33,183 nt of DNA, from positions 1 through 33,183 of the forward strand of contig JAEWLN010000121.1 of the NCBI GenBank assembly GCA_023457535.1, written 5' to 3'. Every line of letters starts with the position of its first letter. The first letter of the stretch is position 1. The position numbers and the translations under genes are program-made. Positions 1 through 7,430 of this stretch are shown one piece after another. The notes beneath the pieces are model-generated. The model was not told the DNA's origin, ran no database searches, and was given only the letters and a program-made list of their open reading frames with translations. Source of the stretch: Bacteroidota bacterium (GTDB lineage: Bacteria; Bacteroidota; Bacteroidia; Flavobacteriales; Flavobacteriaceae).

Positions 1-25
1 GTTCTAAATTGATATGCTGTTCCAT
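1..25 (-). CDS. 5' end of a gene following SCO1 (partial, possibly DUF420 family)
   Basis: The stop codon of the SCO1 gene overlaps an ATG by one base (TAATG on the minus strand, 27-23). The new frame stays open to the window edge and reads MEQHINLE. Only eight codons are visible, so the sequence itself does not identify the product. In flavobacterial oxidase clusters SCO1 is commonly followed by a small membrane protein of the DUF420 family, which is the best guess from gene order alone. The overlap suggests translational coupling to SCO1. Confidence 0.5.
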
Positions 26-705
26 TATTCTTTCAATAATTTGGCGATGTCCTGCTGGATGGCGCGAATGCCTTCTTTTTCGATACCGTCATAATACAAA
101 ATCGGATTGCCGTATTCGTCGGCGCGACACCGGATGTTACCCTGTTTGTCGATGAGCGCAAAAAGTCCGGAGTGTTCAAATCCGCCGCTCGCATTGGCAT
201 TCTGGCCGGCGTACAGGTTGAATCCCTTGACGGACAAATCCATGATGTATTGTTTGTCGCCGGTAAGCATGTGCCAGTTCGAGGATTTGACCCCGAGCGC
301 ATCGGCGTGGTCCTTGAGTACTTTTGGCGTGTCGTGCTCAGGGTCGATCGTGATCGATGCGATGCCAAAGTTTGGATTTCCAAAAAACTTTTGTTGGATC
401 TCAAGCATGTTGGCGTTCATCTTTGGGCAAATCGTCGGGCATTTGGTAAAGAAAAACTCCAATACGTAGACCTTTCCGGCAAAATCGGCGTTGGAAATCC
501 TGCGGCCGTCCTGATTGGTGAGTTCAAATTTTGGCGCGGGCCCGATGGTGCGCAGCCCGGCCTCGGACCGGTGCGTGGAAACTTTATCGACGCGTTGGCC
601 CTCGACCACATCATTGCCTTTGATGCGGTTGACGATTTTGGGAACAAAAATAATCCCGAATACCAAAATCACAAGCGATATCCCGATGTAGGATTTGTTC
701 TTCAT
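25..705 (-). CDS. SCO1/SenC family copper chaperone for cytochrome c oxidase
   Basis: This 226-residue protein has an N-terminal membrane anchor (about residues 6-24) followed by a thioredoxin-fold SCO domain facing the periplasm. The copper-binding CxxxC motif is present as KCPTICPK (C89 and C93), and the third ligand, a distal His, is H178 in GFEHSGLFALID. The segment SITIDPEHDTP is also typical of the family. SCO1 proteins deliver copper to the CuA site of oxidase subunit II or keep its cysteines reduced. The ATG at 705 overlaps the stop of the upstream SCO-like gene by one base (TGATG), so the two are co-translated. The segment around residue 193 (RCRADEYG) departs from the usual RGxYDG region, but the catalytic residues are intact. 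Confidence 0.93.
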   Translation of the reverse strand: MKNKSYIGISLVILVFGIIFVPKIVNRIKGNDVVEGQRVDKVSTHRSEAGLRTIGPAPKFELTNQDGRRISNADFAGKVYVLEFFFTKCPTICPKMNANMLEIQQKFFGNPNFGIASITIDPEHDTPKVLKDHADALGVKSSNWHMLTGDKQYIMDLSVKGFNLYAGQNANASGGFEHSGLFALIDKQGNIRCRADEYGNPILYYDGIEKEGIRAIQQDIAKLLKE

Positions 706-1340
706 CAGATTTCTCTTTTGGCGTTGTTCTTTTTAAATGCCGCACGGTATTCGTAAAGCATGACTTTGAAATCGTCCAGCATTTCGTTGCTGAGTTCCGA
801 TTGATGGAACGTATTGTAACCTTCGCGGTATTGTTCGCCGGTTCGGCCCCGCAGGTTCCGGTCTTTGTCGATCAGATAAACGTCTGGCGTGCCAAAATCG
901 GGACCGAGTTTCCCCTGCAGTTTGAGCTGGCTGTGGAATTGTGCGATTTCCTCTGGCGTGGCAAAAACGAAATGCCAATGCGACATATCGGTCGTTGCAG
1001 TCATCGCATCGAGGATTTGCCTGGCGTCGGATTCGGTTCCGATCGGACATAAATACACAAATTGCAAATCCGTAAACTCGTGGTAACGCAAATATACCTT
1101 TTGCTGCAAATTGTAAAGGTTGCCGCGGTTTTTGAGCAGATCGTGGCCGCCAAAACCCAGGATGGTGATCTTGCCGCCGAGCGAAATCTTATCGCCGCGC
1201 GTAGAAGCCCAGTTCCCGAATTCAGGAACCGATCGCGTTACCGTTGGCAAATGCGTAAAACTGTGTACACCCGTAGCAAAAAAAAGATAGGCGACAATAG
1301 GCACCACAAAAAGGGTAAAAAGAATCAGTTTTTTTTTCAT
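705..1340 (-). CDS. SCO-like membrane-anchored protein lacking copper ligands
   Basis: This protein of about 211 residues starts with a short basic stretch and a transmembrane anchor (MKKKLILFTLFVVPIVAYLF), followed by a soluble domain. The later segments, SHWHFVFATPEEI and TPDVYLIDKDRNLRGR, line up with the SCO1 segments NWHMLTG and GLFALIDKQGNIRCR encoded next door, so I read it as an SCO or thioredoxin-like fold. At the position of CxxxC it has GFGGHDLLKNRG, with no cysteine pair, and the distal His is replaced by a TPD sequence. It therefore cannot bind copper in the SCO manner. An upstream in-frame start at 1367 would add nine residues, but the ATG at 1340 puts the anchor at the N-terminus as expected. 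It overlaps SCO1 by one base. The exact function is unknown; a partner of SCO1 or an assembly factor is an inference. Confidence 0.8.
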   Translation of the reverse strand: MKKKLILFTLFVVPIVAYLFFATGVHSFTHLPTVTRSVPEFGNWASTRGDKISLGGKITILGFGGHDLLKNRGNLYNLQQKVYLRYHEFTDLQFVYLCPIGTESDARQILDAMTATTDMSHWHFVFATPEEIAQFHSQLKLQGKLGPDFGTPDVYLIDKDRNLRGRTGEQYREGYNTFHQSELSNEMLDDFKVMLYEYRAAFKKNNAKREI

Positions 1341-1364
1341 TGCCGCGGCTTTTTTTCTCGGGTA

Positions 1365-1372
1365 CAAAAATA
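1365..1372 (-). promoter_or_regulatory. Candidate -7 element (TATTTTTG) for the SCO gene pair
   Basis: The minus strand reads TATTTTTG, matching the Bacteroidota -7 consensus TAnnTTTG, 24 bp before the ATG at 1340. No convincing -33 TTTG is present, because that region is taken up by the terminator hairpin of the cox operon. Confidence 0.4.
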
Positions 1373-1373
1373 A

Positions 1374-1401
1374 AAAAAGGCGGTCGTAAAACCGCCTTTT
1401 T
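1374..1401 (-). terminator. Bidirectional rho-independent terminator after cox4
   Basis: A perfect 11-bp inverted repeat, AAAAAGGCGGT / ACCGCCTTTTT, surrounds the 6-nt loop CGTAAA. The GC-rich stem is flanked by A and T runs, so it gives a U-tract on either strand. It lies 18 bp after the cox4 stop and closes the ctaB-cox3-cox3-cox4 unit. Confidence 0.85.
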
Positions 1402-1418
1402 AACTTGACATTATAGTG

Positions 1419-1769
1419 TTAAAAATGCCACTTGATCGTGGAATCCTTAAATACTTCAAAAACGTAATCGGCTTCGACCAGCAAAATGAAAAGCAGGTAT
1501 AAAACCAGGAATACAACGGGCGACACAATACTCCATCTCAGGCTTGCCGTTTCGCCTTCAAGGTGCATAAACGCCCAGATGATGTAATAAGCCTTAAAAA
1601 TGGTCAGGATGATGAAAATCCAGTTCAGCAAATTCATGCTCAACAGATTGGTCATGTGTAAAGATTCCGGTTTAATGATCCCGAGGATAACTTCTATAGT
1701 GGTTACTACCGACAAAATGCCGAAAACAAGCCAGATTCTCTTTGTATTTGATACATGTTCGTGTGCCAT
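1419..1769 (-). CDS. Cytochrome c oxidase subunit IV (prokaryotic Cox4 type)
   Basis: This 116-residue protein has three predicted transmembrane helices, roughly residues 11-31, 47-67 and 79-100. The segment IWAFMHLEGE, between helices 2 and 3, is characteristic of the small bacterial subunit IV (COX4_pro) family. Short His-containing termini (MAHEHV at the start, WHF at the end) flank the helices. It is the last gene of the ctaB-cox3-cox3-cox4 unit, 18 bp after the cox3 stop, and is followed by a strong terminator. Subunit IV is not catalytic and is thought to stabilise the oxidase. The ATG at 1769 is the only sensible start. Confidence 0.9.
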   Translation of the reverse strand: MAHEHVSNTKRIWLVFGILSVVTTIEVILGIIKPESLHMTNLLSMNLLNWIFIILTIFKAYYIIWAFMHLEGETASLRWSIVSPVVFLVLYLLFILLVEADYVFEVFKDSTIKWHF

Positions 1770-1787
1770 GGTGGTGCTATTTGAAAA

Positions 1788-2816
1788 TTAAACGAGGTAG
1801 AAGAATGTAAATACGAATACCCAGACCAGGTCGACAAAGTGCCAGTACAAACCAACTTTTTCGACCATTTCATAGTTTCTTCTCTTGTCATACGTTCCCA
1901 ACAAAACGTTGAAGAAAATGATGATGTTGATGATTACGCCAGAGAATACGTGGAACCCGTGGAATCCGGTAATGAAAAAGAAGAAGTCTGCGAAAAGTTT
2001 GCTCCCGTACTCGTTGCGAACCAGATTGGCCCCTTCGACAACCAGTGCACCATTGGCCAAAAACTGCTCCGATGCTTCGCGCGTCAGGATCGTTTTGTGC
2101 TTGTGCTTGGTCAACGTATGGTCGACGCTTTTGTCTGCTTTGGCTGCCGCATCATCCTTGTACAAAACCTCCGTACGAACGCGGATGTTCGGATGGGCTT
2201 TGAATCCCGCCTGTATTTCTGCGATCGAATAGCTCGGCAAGCTGCCTTCAGCGCTGAACCAGGTACCACGGCTGCGGGTAAGTTGTGCGCGTTCGGCAGG
2301 CAATTCGGCTGCAAACTCGTGCAGTGCAACGCGTTTTCCCGTATCATCCACAAATTGCAGCAAACTACCACCTTTGGTTTCCACAGCGCCGTATTCGCCT
2401 TTGATAAAATTCTTCCATTCCCAAGCCTGTGACCCGACGAAGATGAGTCCGCCGATGATGGTCAGGAACATGTAAAATGTAACTTTCTTGCGGTCCATGC
2501 GGTGTCCGGCGTCTACGGCCAATACCATCGTCACGGAGGAAAAGATCAGAATGAACGTCATCAGCGCAACATAATACATCGGCGCGGCAACACCGTGCAG
2601 GAACGGGAAGTGGGTAAACACCTCGTCCGGCAAAGGCCAGGTTTCGATAAATTTAAACCTCGAAAAGCCGTAAGCGGCCAGAAATCCGGAAAAAGTTAAG
2701 GCATCCGATACGATAAAGAACCACATCATGAGCTTGCCGTAATTGGCGCCCAACGGCTCGTTTCCGCCACCCCAGGTTTTTTGTTGCGTGTGTGCTGTAT
2801 GCGCTGTCGCTTCCAT
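1788..2816 (-). CDS. Cytochrome c oxidase subunit III with a large soluble insertion
   Basis: This 342-residue heme-copper oxidase subunit III begins with MEATAHTAHT. A longer frame runs upstream to 2957 but overlaps the preceding cox3, so the ATG at 2816 is preferred. The family signatures are clear: MMWFFIVSDALTF (about 30-42), an aromatic GSQAWEWKNFI (128-138), FFITGFHGFHVFSG (280-293) and the C-terminal YWHFVDLVWVFVF (324-336). About 130 mostly polar residues (roughly 139-272) lie between AWEWKNFI and the FFITGFHG helix, where canonical proteins have only a short loop. I recognise no domain in this insertion. It is a tandem paralogue of the following 195-residue protein and probably forms part of the aa3-type oxidase. 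Confidence 0.93.
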   Translation of the reverse strand: MEATAHTAHTQQKTWGGGNEPLGANYGKLMMWFFIVSDALTFSGFLAAYGFSRFKFIETWPLPDEVFTHFPFLHGVAAPMYYVALMTFILIFSSVTMVLAVDAGHRMDRKKVTFYMFLTIIGGLIFVGSQAWEWKNFIKGEYGAVETKGGSLLQFVDDTGKRVALHEFAAELPAERAQLTRSRGTWFSAEGSLPSYSIAEIQAGFKAHPNIRVRTEVLYKDDAAAKADKSVDHTLTKHKHKTILTREASEQFLANGALVVEGANLVRNEYGSKLFADFFFFITGFHGFHVFSGVIINIIIFFNVLLGTYDKRRNYEMVEKVGLYWHFVDLVWVFVFTFFYLV

Positions 2817-2839
2817 ATAGTATAACGTTAAAAAGTTCC

Positions 2840-2847
2840 CAAATTTA
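2840..2847 (-). promoter_or_regulatory. Weak internal -7 element (TAAATTTG) before cox3
   Basis: TAAATTTG on the minus strand fits TAnnTTTG and lies 24 bp before the cox3 ATG, in a 40-bp AT-rich gap. No -33 TTTG was found, so an internal promoter is only a possibility. Confidence 0.25.
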
Positions 2848-2856
2848 CGTATTTTT

Positions 2857-3444
2857 TTATTTAAAGAAATATAAAAATAAAAACAAATAAACCCACAGCA
2901 AATCCAGAAAATGCCAGTACATCGCACCAAGCTCAATTCCAGTGGTTTGACCAGCATGGTATTTTTGTTTAAAATGATTATAAATTATCACCAAAAGTGC
3001 GATCAAACCGCCCGCCAGGTGGGCCATGTGCGTGATCGTGACCACATACAAAAACGTCGTGGTGATGTTACTTGCGCTTCCGGTAAAATAGTAACCTTGG
3101 TCCACAATGGCGCTAAATCCGGCGAACTGGAGCACCACAAAGGCAATCCCGAGCGCCAGTGTGGCCAACAGATAACCCGTCGTAGCAGCGCGCGCGCCTT
3201 TTTGCATGCTGGTTTTGGCCAGGTGAAATGTCACACTGCACGCAATGATGGCCGCTGTGCTCAGGAAAAACGGCACCGGCATTTCAAAATCCTGCAACCA
3301 ATCGGTGCGGCTTTTGCTGACGATAAATGCACTGGTCAGTGCGGCAAACATCATGACCATGCTGCCCATCGCAAAAAGCAGCAACATTTTTTTGGACCGG
3401 TCATTTCTGGCCTGGTCTTCCGGGGTTAGGATAGCGTATTTCAT
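2857..3444 (-). CDS. Cytochrome c oxidase subunit III paralogue (short form)
   Basis: This 195-residue membrane protein has five predicted helices and lacks the first two helices of the seven-helix form. Subunit III motifs include MLLLFAMGSMVMMFAAL near the start, THMAHLAGG (about 138-146) in place of the FHGxHV motif, and YWHFLDLLWVYLFLFLYF at the C-terminus. Its ATG overlaps the ctaB stop by four bases (ATGA), so it is translationally coupled to ctaB. A tandem pair of subunit III genes, one of 195 residues and one of 342, follows ctaB. Both may be incorporated in the same oxidase, but the sequence does not show their stoichiometry. Confidence 0.92.
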   Translation of the reverse strand: MKYAILTPEDQARNDRSKKMLLLFAMGSMVMMFAALTSAFIVSKSRTDWLQDFEMPVPFFLSTAAIIACSVTFHLAKTSMQKGARAATTGYLLATLALGIAFVVLQFAGFSAIVDQGYYFTGSASNITTTFLYVVTITHMAHLAGGLIALLVIIYNHFKQKYHAGQTTGIELGAMYWHFLDLLWVYLFLFLYFFK

Positions 3445-4343
3445 CTTAAAAATTTGTCTAAAATATAAACGATCTGCAGCAGCGTAATGTAAGAAACACT
3501 GGCCAGCATAAGTCTTTTGGCGGCCTGGGCCGTTCGTTGCTGGTATAATTTAACGGCGTAGAACAACATCCAGATCCCAAGCAAAAGAACGATTCCCGCT
3601 GAAACCGGCGTGATGTAAAATTTCCCGGTATAGCCCAAGCTCGGCAGTAGTGACGCAATGATCAGCCATACGGTATACAGAATGGTCTGCAATGCGGTGG
3701 ATCGGTCCTTTTTGCCCGACGGCAGCATAAAAAAGCCGGCCTTTTCATAGTCTTCGTACAAAAACCATCCGATGGCCCAAAAGTGCGGGAATTGCCAGAA
3801 GAACTGGATCAGGAACAACGTTCCGGCTTCAATCCCGAAATCGTCCGTTGCGGCAACCCATCCCAGCATAAAAGGAATCGCGCCGGGGAACGCCCCCACA
3901 AACACAGACAACGGCGTCATCGTTTTCAAAGGCGTATAAACCGATGTGTAAAGAAAGATCGAAACTGCGCCAAACATGGCTGTCTTGGGGTTGATCAGAT
4001 ACAACAGCACAAGTCCCACAATGGTCAGCAAACCCGCCACAAACAGCGCCATATTGGGTGACATGCGGCCCGACGGCACCGGACGGTTCTTGGTGCGGTC
4101 CATCTTTGCGTCCAGTTCCTTTTCGATGACCTGATTAAATGCGTTCGAAGCGCCCACCATGCAGTAACCGCCCACCATCAGCATCGCGAGAATGGTCCAG
4201 CTGAACGGATATGCATCGCTGACACCAAGCAAGTAACCGGCGATCGACGAAAACAGCACGCTGATGGCAAGTCCGGCCTTGGTAATCTCCCGGAAATCGG
4301 TAAATATGGATCGAATGTTTAAACTATGGCCCGATGCGCTCAA
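3441..4343 (-). CDS. ctaB: Protoheme IX farnesyltransferase (heme O synthase)
   Basis: This 300-residue UbiA-family prenyltransferase transfers a farnesyl group to heme B to make heme O, the precursor of heme A in aa3-type oxidases. The prenyl-diphosphate binding motif is seen as N70xxxE74xxxD78xxxDRTKNRP (residues 70-88). The second conserved loop is YEKAGFFMLPSGKKDRSTA at about 218. Eight to nine hydrophobic segments are predicted. The start is TTG at 4343: no ATG lies between the upstream in-frame stop (4376) and residue 56, and the N-terminal SIFTDFREITKAGLAISV is what the family has. It heads the cox3-cox3-cox4 unit and has a near-perfect promoter. The gene symbol cyoE is also used. Confidence 0.95.
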   Translation of the reverse strand: MSASGHSLNIRSIFTDFREITKAGLAISVLFSSIAGYLLGVSDAYPFSWTILAMLMVGGYCMVGASNAFNQVIEKELDAKMDRTKNRPVPSGRMSPNMALFVAGLLTIVGLVLLYLINPKTAMFGAVSIFLYTSVYTPLKTMTPLSVFVGAFPGAIPFMLGWVAATDDFGIEAGTLFLIQFFWQFPHFWAIGWFLYEDYEKAGFFMLPSGKKDRSTALQTILYTVWLIIASLLPSLGYTGKFYITPVSAGIVLLLGIWMLFYAVKLYQQRTAQAAKRLMLASVSYITLLQIVYILDKFLR

Positions 4344-4363
4344 AACGGTTTTTATTTGTCGCG

Positions 4364-4395
4364 CAAAGGTAGTTTATCGGAAATGATTGGGCAAA
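4364..4395 (-). promoter_or_regulatory. Promoter of the ctaB-cox3-cox3-cox4 unit
   Basis: On the minus strand TTTG (4395-4392) and TACCTTTG (4371-4364) are separated by exactly 20 bp. This matches the Bacteroidota -33/-7 consensus TTTG-N(17-23)-TAnnTTTG. Transcription would begin near 4357, giving a leader of only about 14 nt before the TTG start at 4343. Confidence 0.75.
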
Positions 4396-4467
4396 CAAAA
4401 AGAAAACGCGAAACGTTAAAGTCCAAAAGGAAGAAAAAACCAAAACCGGAATCAATCCCACCGACAA

Positions 4468-4502
4468 CCTCAAACCTTAAACTTTAAACCTTAAACCTCA
4501 AA
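4468..4502. repeat. Five-unit heptamer tandem repeat downstream of remB
   Basis: The plus strand reads CCTCAAA, CCTTAAA, CTTTAAA, CCTTAAA, CCTCAAA without gaps, then CCCC. On the remB coding strand this is a G-rich GGTTTRA heptamer series beginning 10 bp after the stop codon. The unit variants are arranged symmetrically (A-B-C-B-A). The rest of the ctaB-remB gap is AT-rich and holds only the ctaB promoter. Confidence 0.8.
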
Positions 4503-4512
4503 CCCCAACTGC

Positions 4513-6630
4513 TCAATAATCATAATACCAATTAAAAATATCACTGCGCAGCCCCACCGAGACCCAGTTCGTCGCATCGCCAAAATGCAGCGGCGTATCG
4601 GCCAGAGGGTTGAAATTGCGGTGAATGTAACCCACAAACAACTTAAGGTTTGTGGCCGGATTGATGAGGTATCCGGCCTGCACGTCGGCGATAAAAACAG
4701 ACGTGGTATTTCCCTGCCCGACGCGGACATTTTTATCCCTGGGCCGCGCCAGGTCGTAATCGCGGTAAATGTTGCCGCCGTAATTGAGCGTGTCTGTCGC
4801 GGTGTTAAAGTCGAGTCCGCGCTTTCCGATGGTAAACTTTGCATCGGCAAAATAACGTCCTTTGTGGTAACGTGCAATCGCGATCACCTCGCGGAAGTTG
4901 CCACCCCATTGGTGCCCGAGGCTTTGGTTGGTATGCGCGTAATTGGTAATCGGCTCCGAGTGCGCGTACACATACGGGCGCACGTGGTTGTATTCCGCCT
5001 GGATCAACAGGTTCTCGACGTTGAACGCGTTGAAATACTTGGCCCCGATTTGATAACCGAATTTGTTTTTCCAACTCTGGTCGCCATCTTTGATATCCCC
5101 GAGCGAAAACTCGTCGAGCAAAAACTGCCCGTACACATTGAGCTGGTTGTTGATTTTGTATTTGGAAGTAAGCCCGAGCAGCGCATTCCCGCTTCGGGGC
5201 GATGAGGCAAATTCCACCGAACGATAGAAGATGATCGGGTTGAAAAACGCCATATCAAACCCGCGGCCATTGGCATTGGCCCAGATCACCGATTCAAAAA
5301 ACCCGATGTTGAGCCGTTTGGTCGCATTCCAGCTCAGGTAGTGATTGGCCATGTATTTGGTCGCGTACGTGCGGTCCAGCGTAACTTCCGGACGCACATC
5401 GCGCAAAAACATATAGGTATTGGTGTACCTGATCTTCCAGAACGTCGTATTGAGCTTGAAATACGGATAGTTGCTGACGCCATCCGTTACGATCAGCGAC
5501 CGGTAACCGTCCCCTATAAAGTTGCGCCCGTAGCCCAATTGTAGATTGAATATTTTACCGGGCGTATAACTGATATTGGCTTCGGCATTGGGCATGTCGT
5601 ACGAATCTTTCTTAAAACCCTTGGCCACCCCGATTCCGGGAATTACGGCCGGATTTCCGCCACCCGATGGCTGCAGCGACTCCGCGTAGCGGTTGTAATA
5701 ACCGGCAAAGCGGCCCTGGCTTTCGTAGATGGTTGTCGTAAAAGATATGTCCCGACCCAACGCCCCCTGGATTTGGAGCGCACGCGTGTTCAGATACGTA
5801 TTTTGCGCATTTTTGCTTTCGGCGCGGCCCATTTGCAGATCGAACACCGGATTGAGCGTAAACCAGTAGCCTTCGCCCTGGATTTGCACCGTATTTTCAT
5901 TCCAAAGCTTGCGCCCGAACCAGCTGGTCTTATTTTTCATCAGCTTTTGGTTGGCTTCGCGCAAATTGTAATAACGGGACACCTCGGTGTACGTATACGG
6001 TTTTACTGCCGTGTGGTTGTTGGCGCCTACCTGGTTCATCGCATCATCGAATTGCGCGTAAAAACTGTGTGAAAACGGAATGTTCAGATGGCTGTCGAAT
6101 TTGGGCTCATCAAATTTGTGGTACACGATGCTGTCGTATTCGGCAAGTTCTTTACTGCGGTTGCGCGTATAATTGGTGGCGGCGAATTGCTTTTCTTCGG
6201 CTAGTTTTTGCTCGGTTTCGCGGGCCAATTGCGCGCTGGATTTGACCGGAACCTCGATTTTTATGGTGTATTTGGCATAGGTTGGAACGCCGTTGTACAG
6301 GGCCGGTCCGACGGTCGGAAAAATCCCGAACACGCGTTTGGTCTCGGCCACAAGCGCTTCATTGGGCGCGTCTACATAAATGGTTTTGAATTTGCCCTGT
6401 ACATCGACCTCGAACAGCACCAGGAGATTGCCTTTAAAATCCTGTTGGTCATCGGGCAACTTAAAATGATCAAAAACCAGATCCTGCACCCCGGCGTAAA
6501 AACACGCCTCAAGTTCCTTGCTTTTCTGATCCCGGCAATCGGGAAAAACAGGCGGTTGTTCGCTGAACGCGGACTGTGCCCGGACGACCATCGCAAAGGC
6601 AAAAAATAATAGGGTAAGCGACTTTTTCAT
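4513..6630 (-). CDS. remB: RemB-type gliding motility protein, outer-membrane beta-barrel
   Basis: This 705-residue protein has a signal peptide (MKKSLTLLFFAFAMVVRA, cleavage before QS). Residues of roughly 60-150 resemble a TonB C-terminal domain: GNLLVLFEVDVQGKFKTIYV, then a FPTVGPALYNGVPTYAKYTI segment. From about residue 200 to the end the sequence alternates short amphipathic strands rich in Tyr, Phe, Asn and Gly, as in capsule-assembly (Wzi-like) barrels, and it ends in FNWYYDY, an aromatic barrel end. It lies 9 bp after deoC and is probably co-transcribed. From memory, the gene order sprA-gcvH-vanZ-deoC-remB is that of F. johnsoniae, where RemB is involved in gliding; this context supports the name. 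Its molecular role is not established. Confidence 0.82.
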   Translation of the reverse strand: MKKSLTLLFFAFAMVVRAQSAFSEQPPVFPDCRDQKSKELEACFYAGVQDLVFDHFKLPDDQQDFKGNLLVLFEVDVQGKFKTIYVDAPNEALVAETKRVFGIFPTVGPALYNGVPTYAKYTIKIEVPVKSSAQLARETEQKLAEEKQFAATNYTRNRSKELAEYDSIVYHKFDEPKFDSHLNIPFSHSFYAQFDDAMNQVGANNHTAVKPYTYTEVSRYYNLREANQKLMKNKTSWFGRKLWNENTVQIQGEGYWFTLNPVFDLQMGRAESKNAQNTYLNTRALQIQGALGRDISFTTTIYESQGRFAGYYNRYAESLQPSGGGNPAVIPGIGVAKGFKKDSYDMPNAEANISYTPGKIFNLQLGYGRNFIGDGYRSLIVTDGVSNYPYFKLNTTFWKIRYTNTYMFLRDVRPEVTLDRTYATKYMANHYLSWNATKRLNIGFFESVIWANANGRGFDMAFFNPIIFYRSVEFASSPRSGNALLGLTSKYKINNQLNVYGQFLLDEFSLGDIKDGDQSWKNKFGYQIGAKYFNAFNVENLLIQAEYNHVRPYVYAHSEPITNYAHTNQSLGHQWGGNFREVIAIARYHKGRYFADAKFTIGKRGLDFNTATDTLNYGGNIYRDYDLARPRDKNVRVGQGNTTSVFIADVQAGYLINPATNLKLFVGYIHRNFNPLADTPLHFGDATNWVSVGLRSDIFNWYYDY

Positions 6631-6639
6631 ATCGTTGTC

Positions 6640-7383
6640 TTAGTAATTGCTTTGCGCCGGCTTTCCATCGGCGATGGCTTTGGCAGAAGAAGTTCCGATG
6701 CGCCTGACACCAAGCTGCACCATTGCGACGGCTTCCTCATAAGAGCGTACTCCTCCGGCTGCTTTGACCGGCAACGGCGACGCGTTTTCGAGCATCATGA
6801 TGATGGTTTCGCGCGTGGCACCGTTCGGAATACCGTCTGGCGTCTGGTAAAAGCCCGTCGAGGATTTGACAAAAACCTGGTCATACTGCGCTTCCTTAAA
6901 ATGTGTCATGACCAGATTTTTGATCAGAGACGACAATTGGACAATTTGCTGGCTGTCGAGCGCGGCAACCTCAATGATCCACTTGACAATCTTGTGGTGC
7001 TGCAACCCGAGTTGCGTGCCTTTGCGTATTTCATCTTTGACCAGCGCCAGCTCCCCGTTTTTGAACGCTTCATAATTGCACACAAAATCAAGATCGTCGG
7101 CGCCATCGGCAATCGCTTGTTCGGCTTCGGCCAATTTGGCTTCAACGCCGGACCGGCCGTCGGGAAAATCAATCACGGTACCAATGGTGAGCTTGGACCT
7201 GGCGTCGGTTATCATTGCGCGCGCCATGGCCACGTATTCCGGTCGGATCATGATCAGCTTGAACTGCTCGTCAATGGCTTCGCGGATGAACTTTTCGGCA
7301 ACCCGCCTGTTTTCATCTTCGCTGATACCGGCCTGCCCGGCAGTCTTGAGATAAGTGGAATCGAGGTACGATTTGATATTCAT
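6640..7383 (-). CDS. deoC: Deoxyribose-phosphate aldolase
   Basis: This 247-residue class I aldolase cleaves 2-deoxyribose 5-phosphate into glyceraldehyde 3-phosphate and acetaldehyde, in cytosolic deoxynucleoside catabolism. The Schiff-base lysine is K173 in DQVFVKSSTGF. The partner lysine is K207 in PVKAAGGVR, and the conserved acidic residue is D99 in ADDLDFVCNY. The phosphate-binding GTSSAKAI segment is near the C-terminus. Length and residues are typical for the family. The ATG at 7383 is 48 bp after the vanZ stop, beyond that gene's terminator. remB follows after 9 bp, so deoC and remB form a small unit with no obvious functional link. Confidence 0.95.
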   Translation of the reverse strand: MNIKSYLDSTYLKTAGQAGISEDENRRVAEKFIREAIDEQFKLIMIRPEYVAMARAMITDARSKLTIGTVIDFPDGRSGVEAKLAEAEQAIADGADDLDFVCNYEAFKNGELALVKDEIRKGTQLGLQHHKIVKWIIEVAALDSQQIVQLSSLIKNLVMTHFKEAQYDQVFVKSSTGFYQTPDGIPNGATRETIIMMLENASPLPVKAAGGVRSYEEAVAMVQLGVRRIGTSSAKAIADGKPAQSNY

Positions 7384-7388
7384 GTGGT

Positions 7389-7417
7389 AAAAATAAAAAA
7401 TCCCACCAAAAGTGGGA
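7389..7417 (-). terminator. Rho-independent terminator after vanZ
   Basis: The minus strand has TCCCAC, loop TTTTG, GTGGGA, followed at once by TTTTTTATTTTT. It lies 14 bp after the vanZ stop and directly before the deoC ATG, so it separates gcvH-vanZ from deoC-remB. No separate deoC promoter is obvious, so some read-through may be needed. Confidence 0.85.
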
Positions 7418-7430
7418 CGTTATATCTGGA

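Noticed and set aside
2817..2957. Longer N-terminus for the 342-residue COX III
   Set aside because: These 47 codons overlap the end of the preceding cox3 gene and do not resemble any subunit III N-terminus.
7383..7430. Separate strong promoter for deoC-remB
   Set aside because: Only TATTTTTA is seen, inside the T-run of the vanZ terminator, with no TAnnTTTG and no -33 box.
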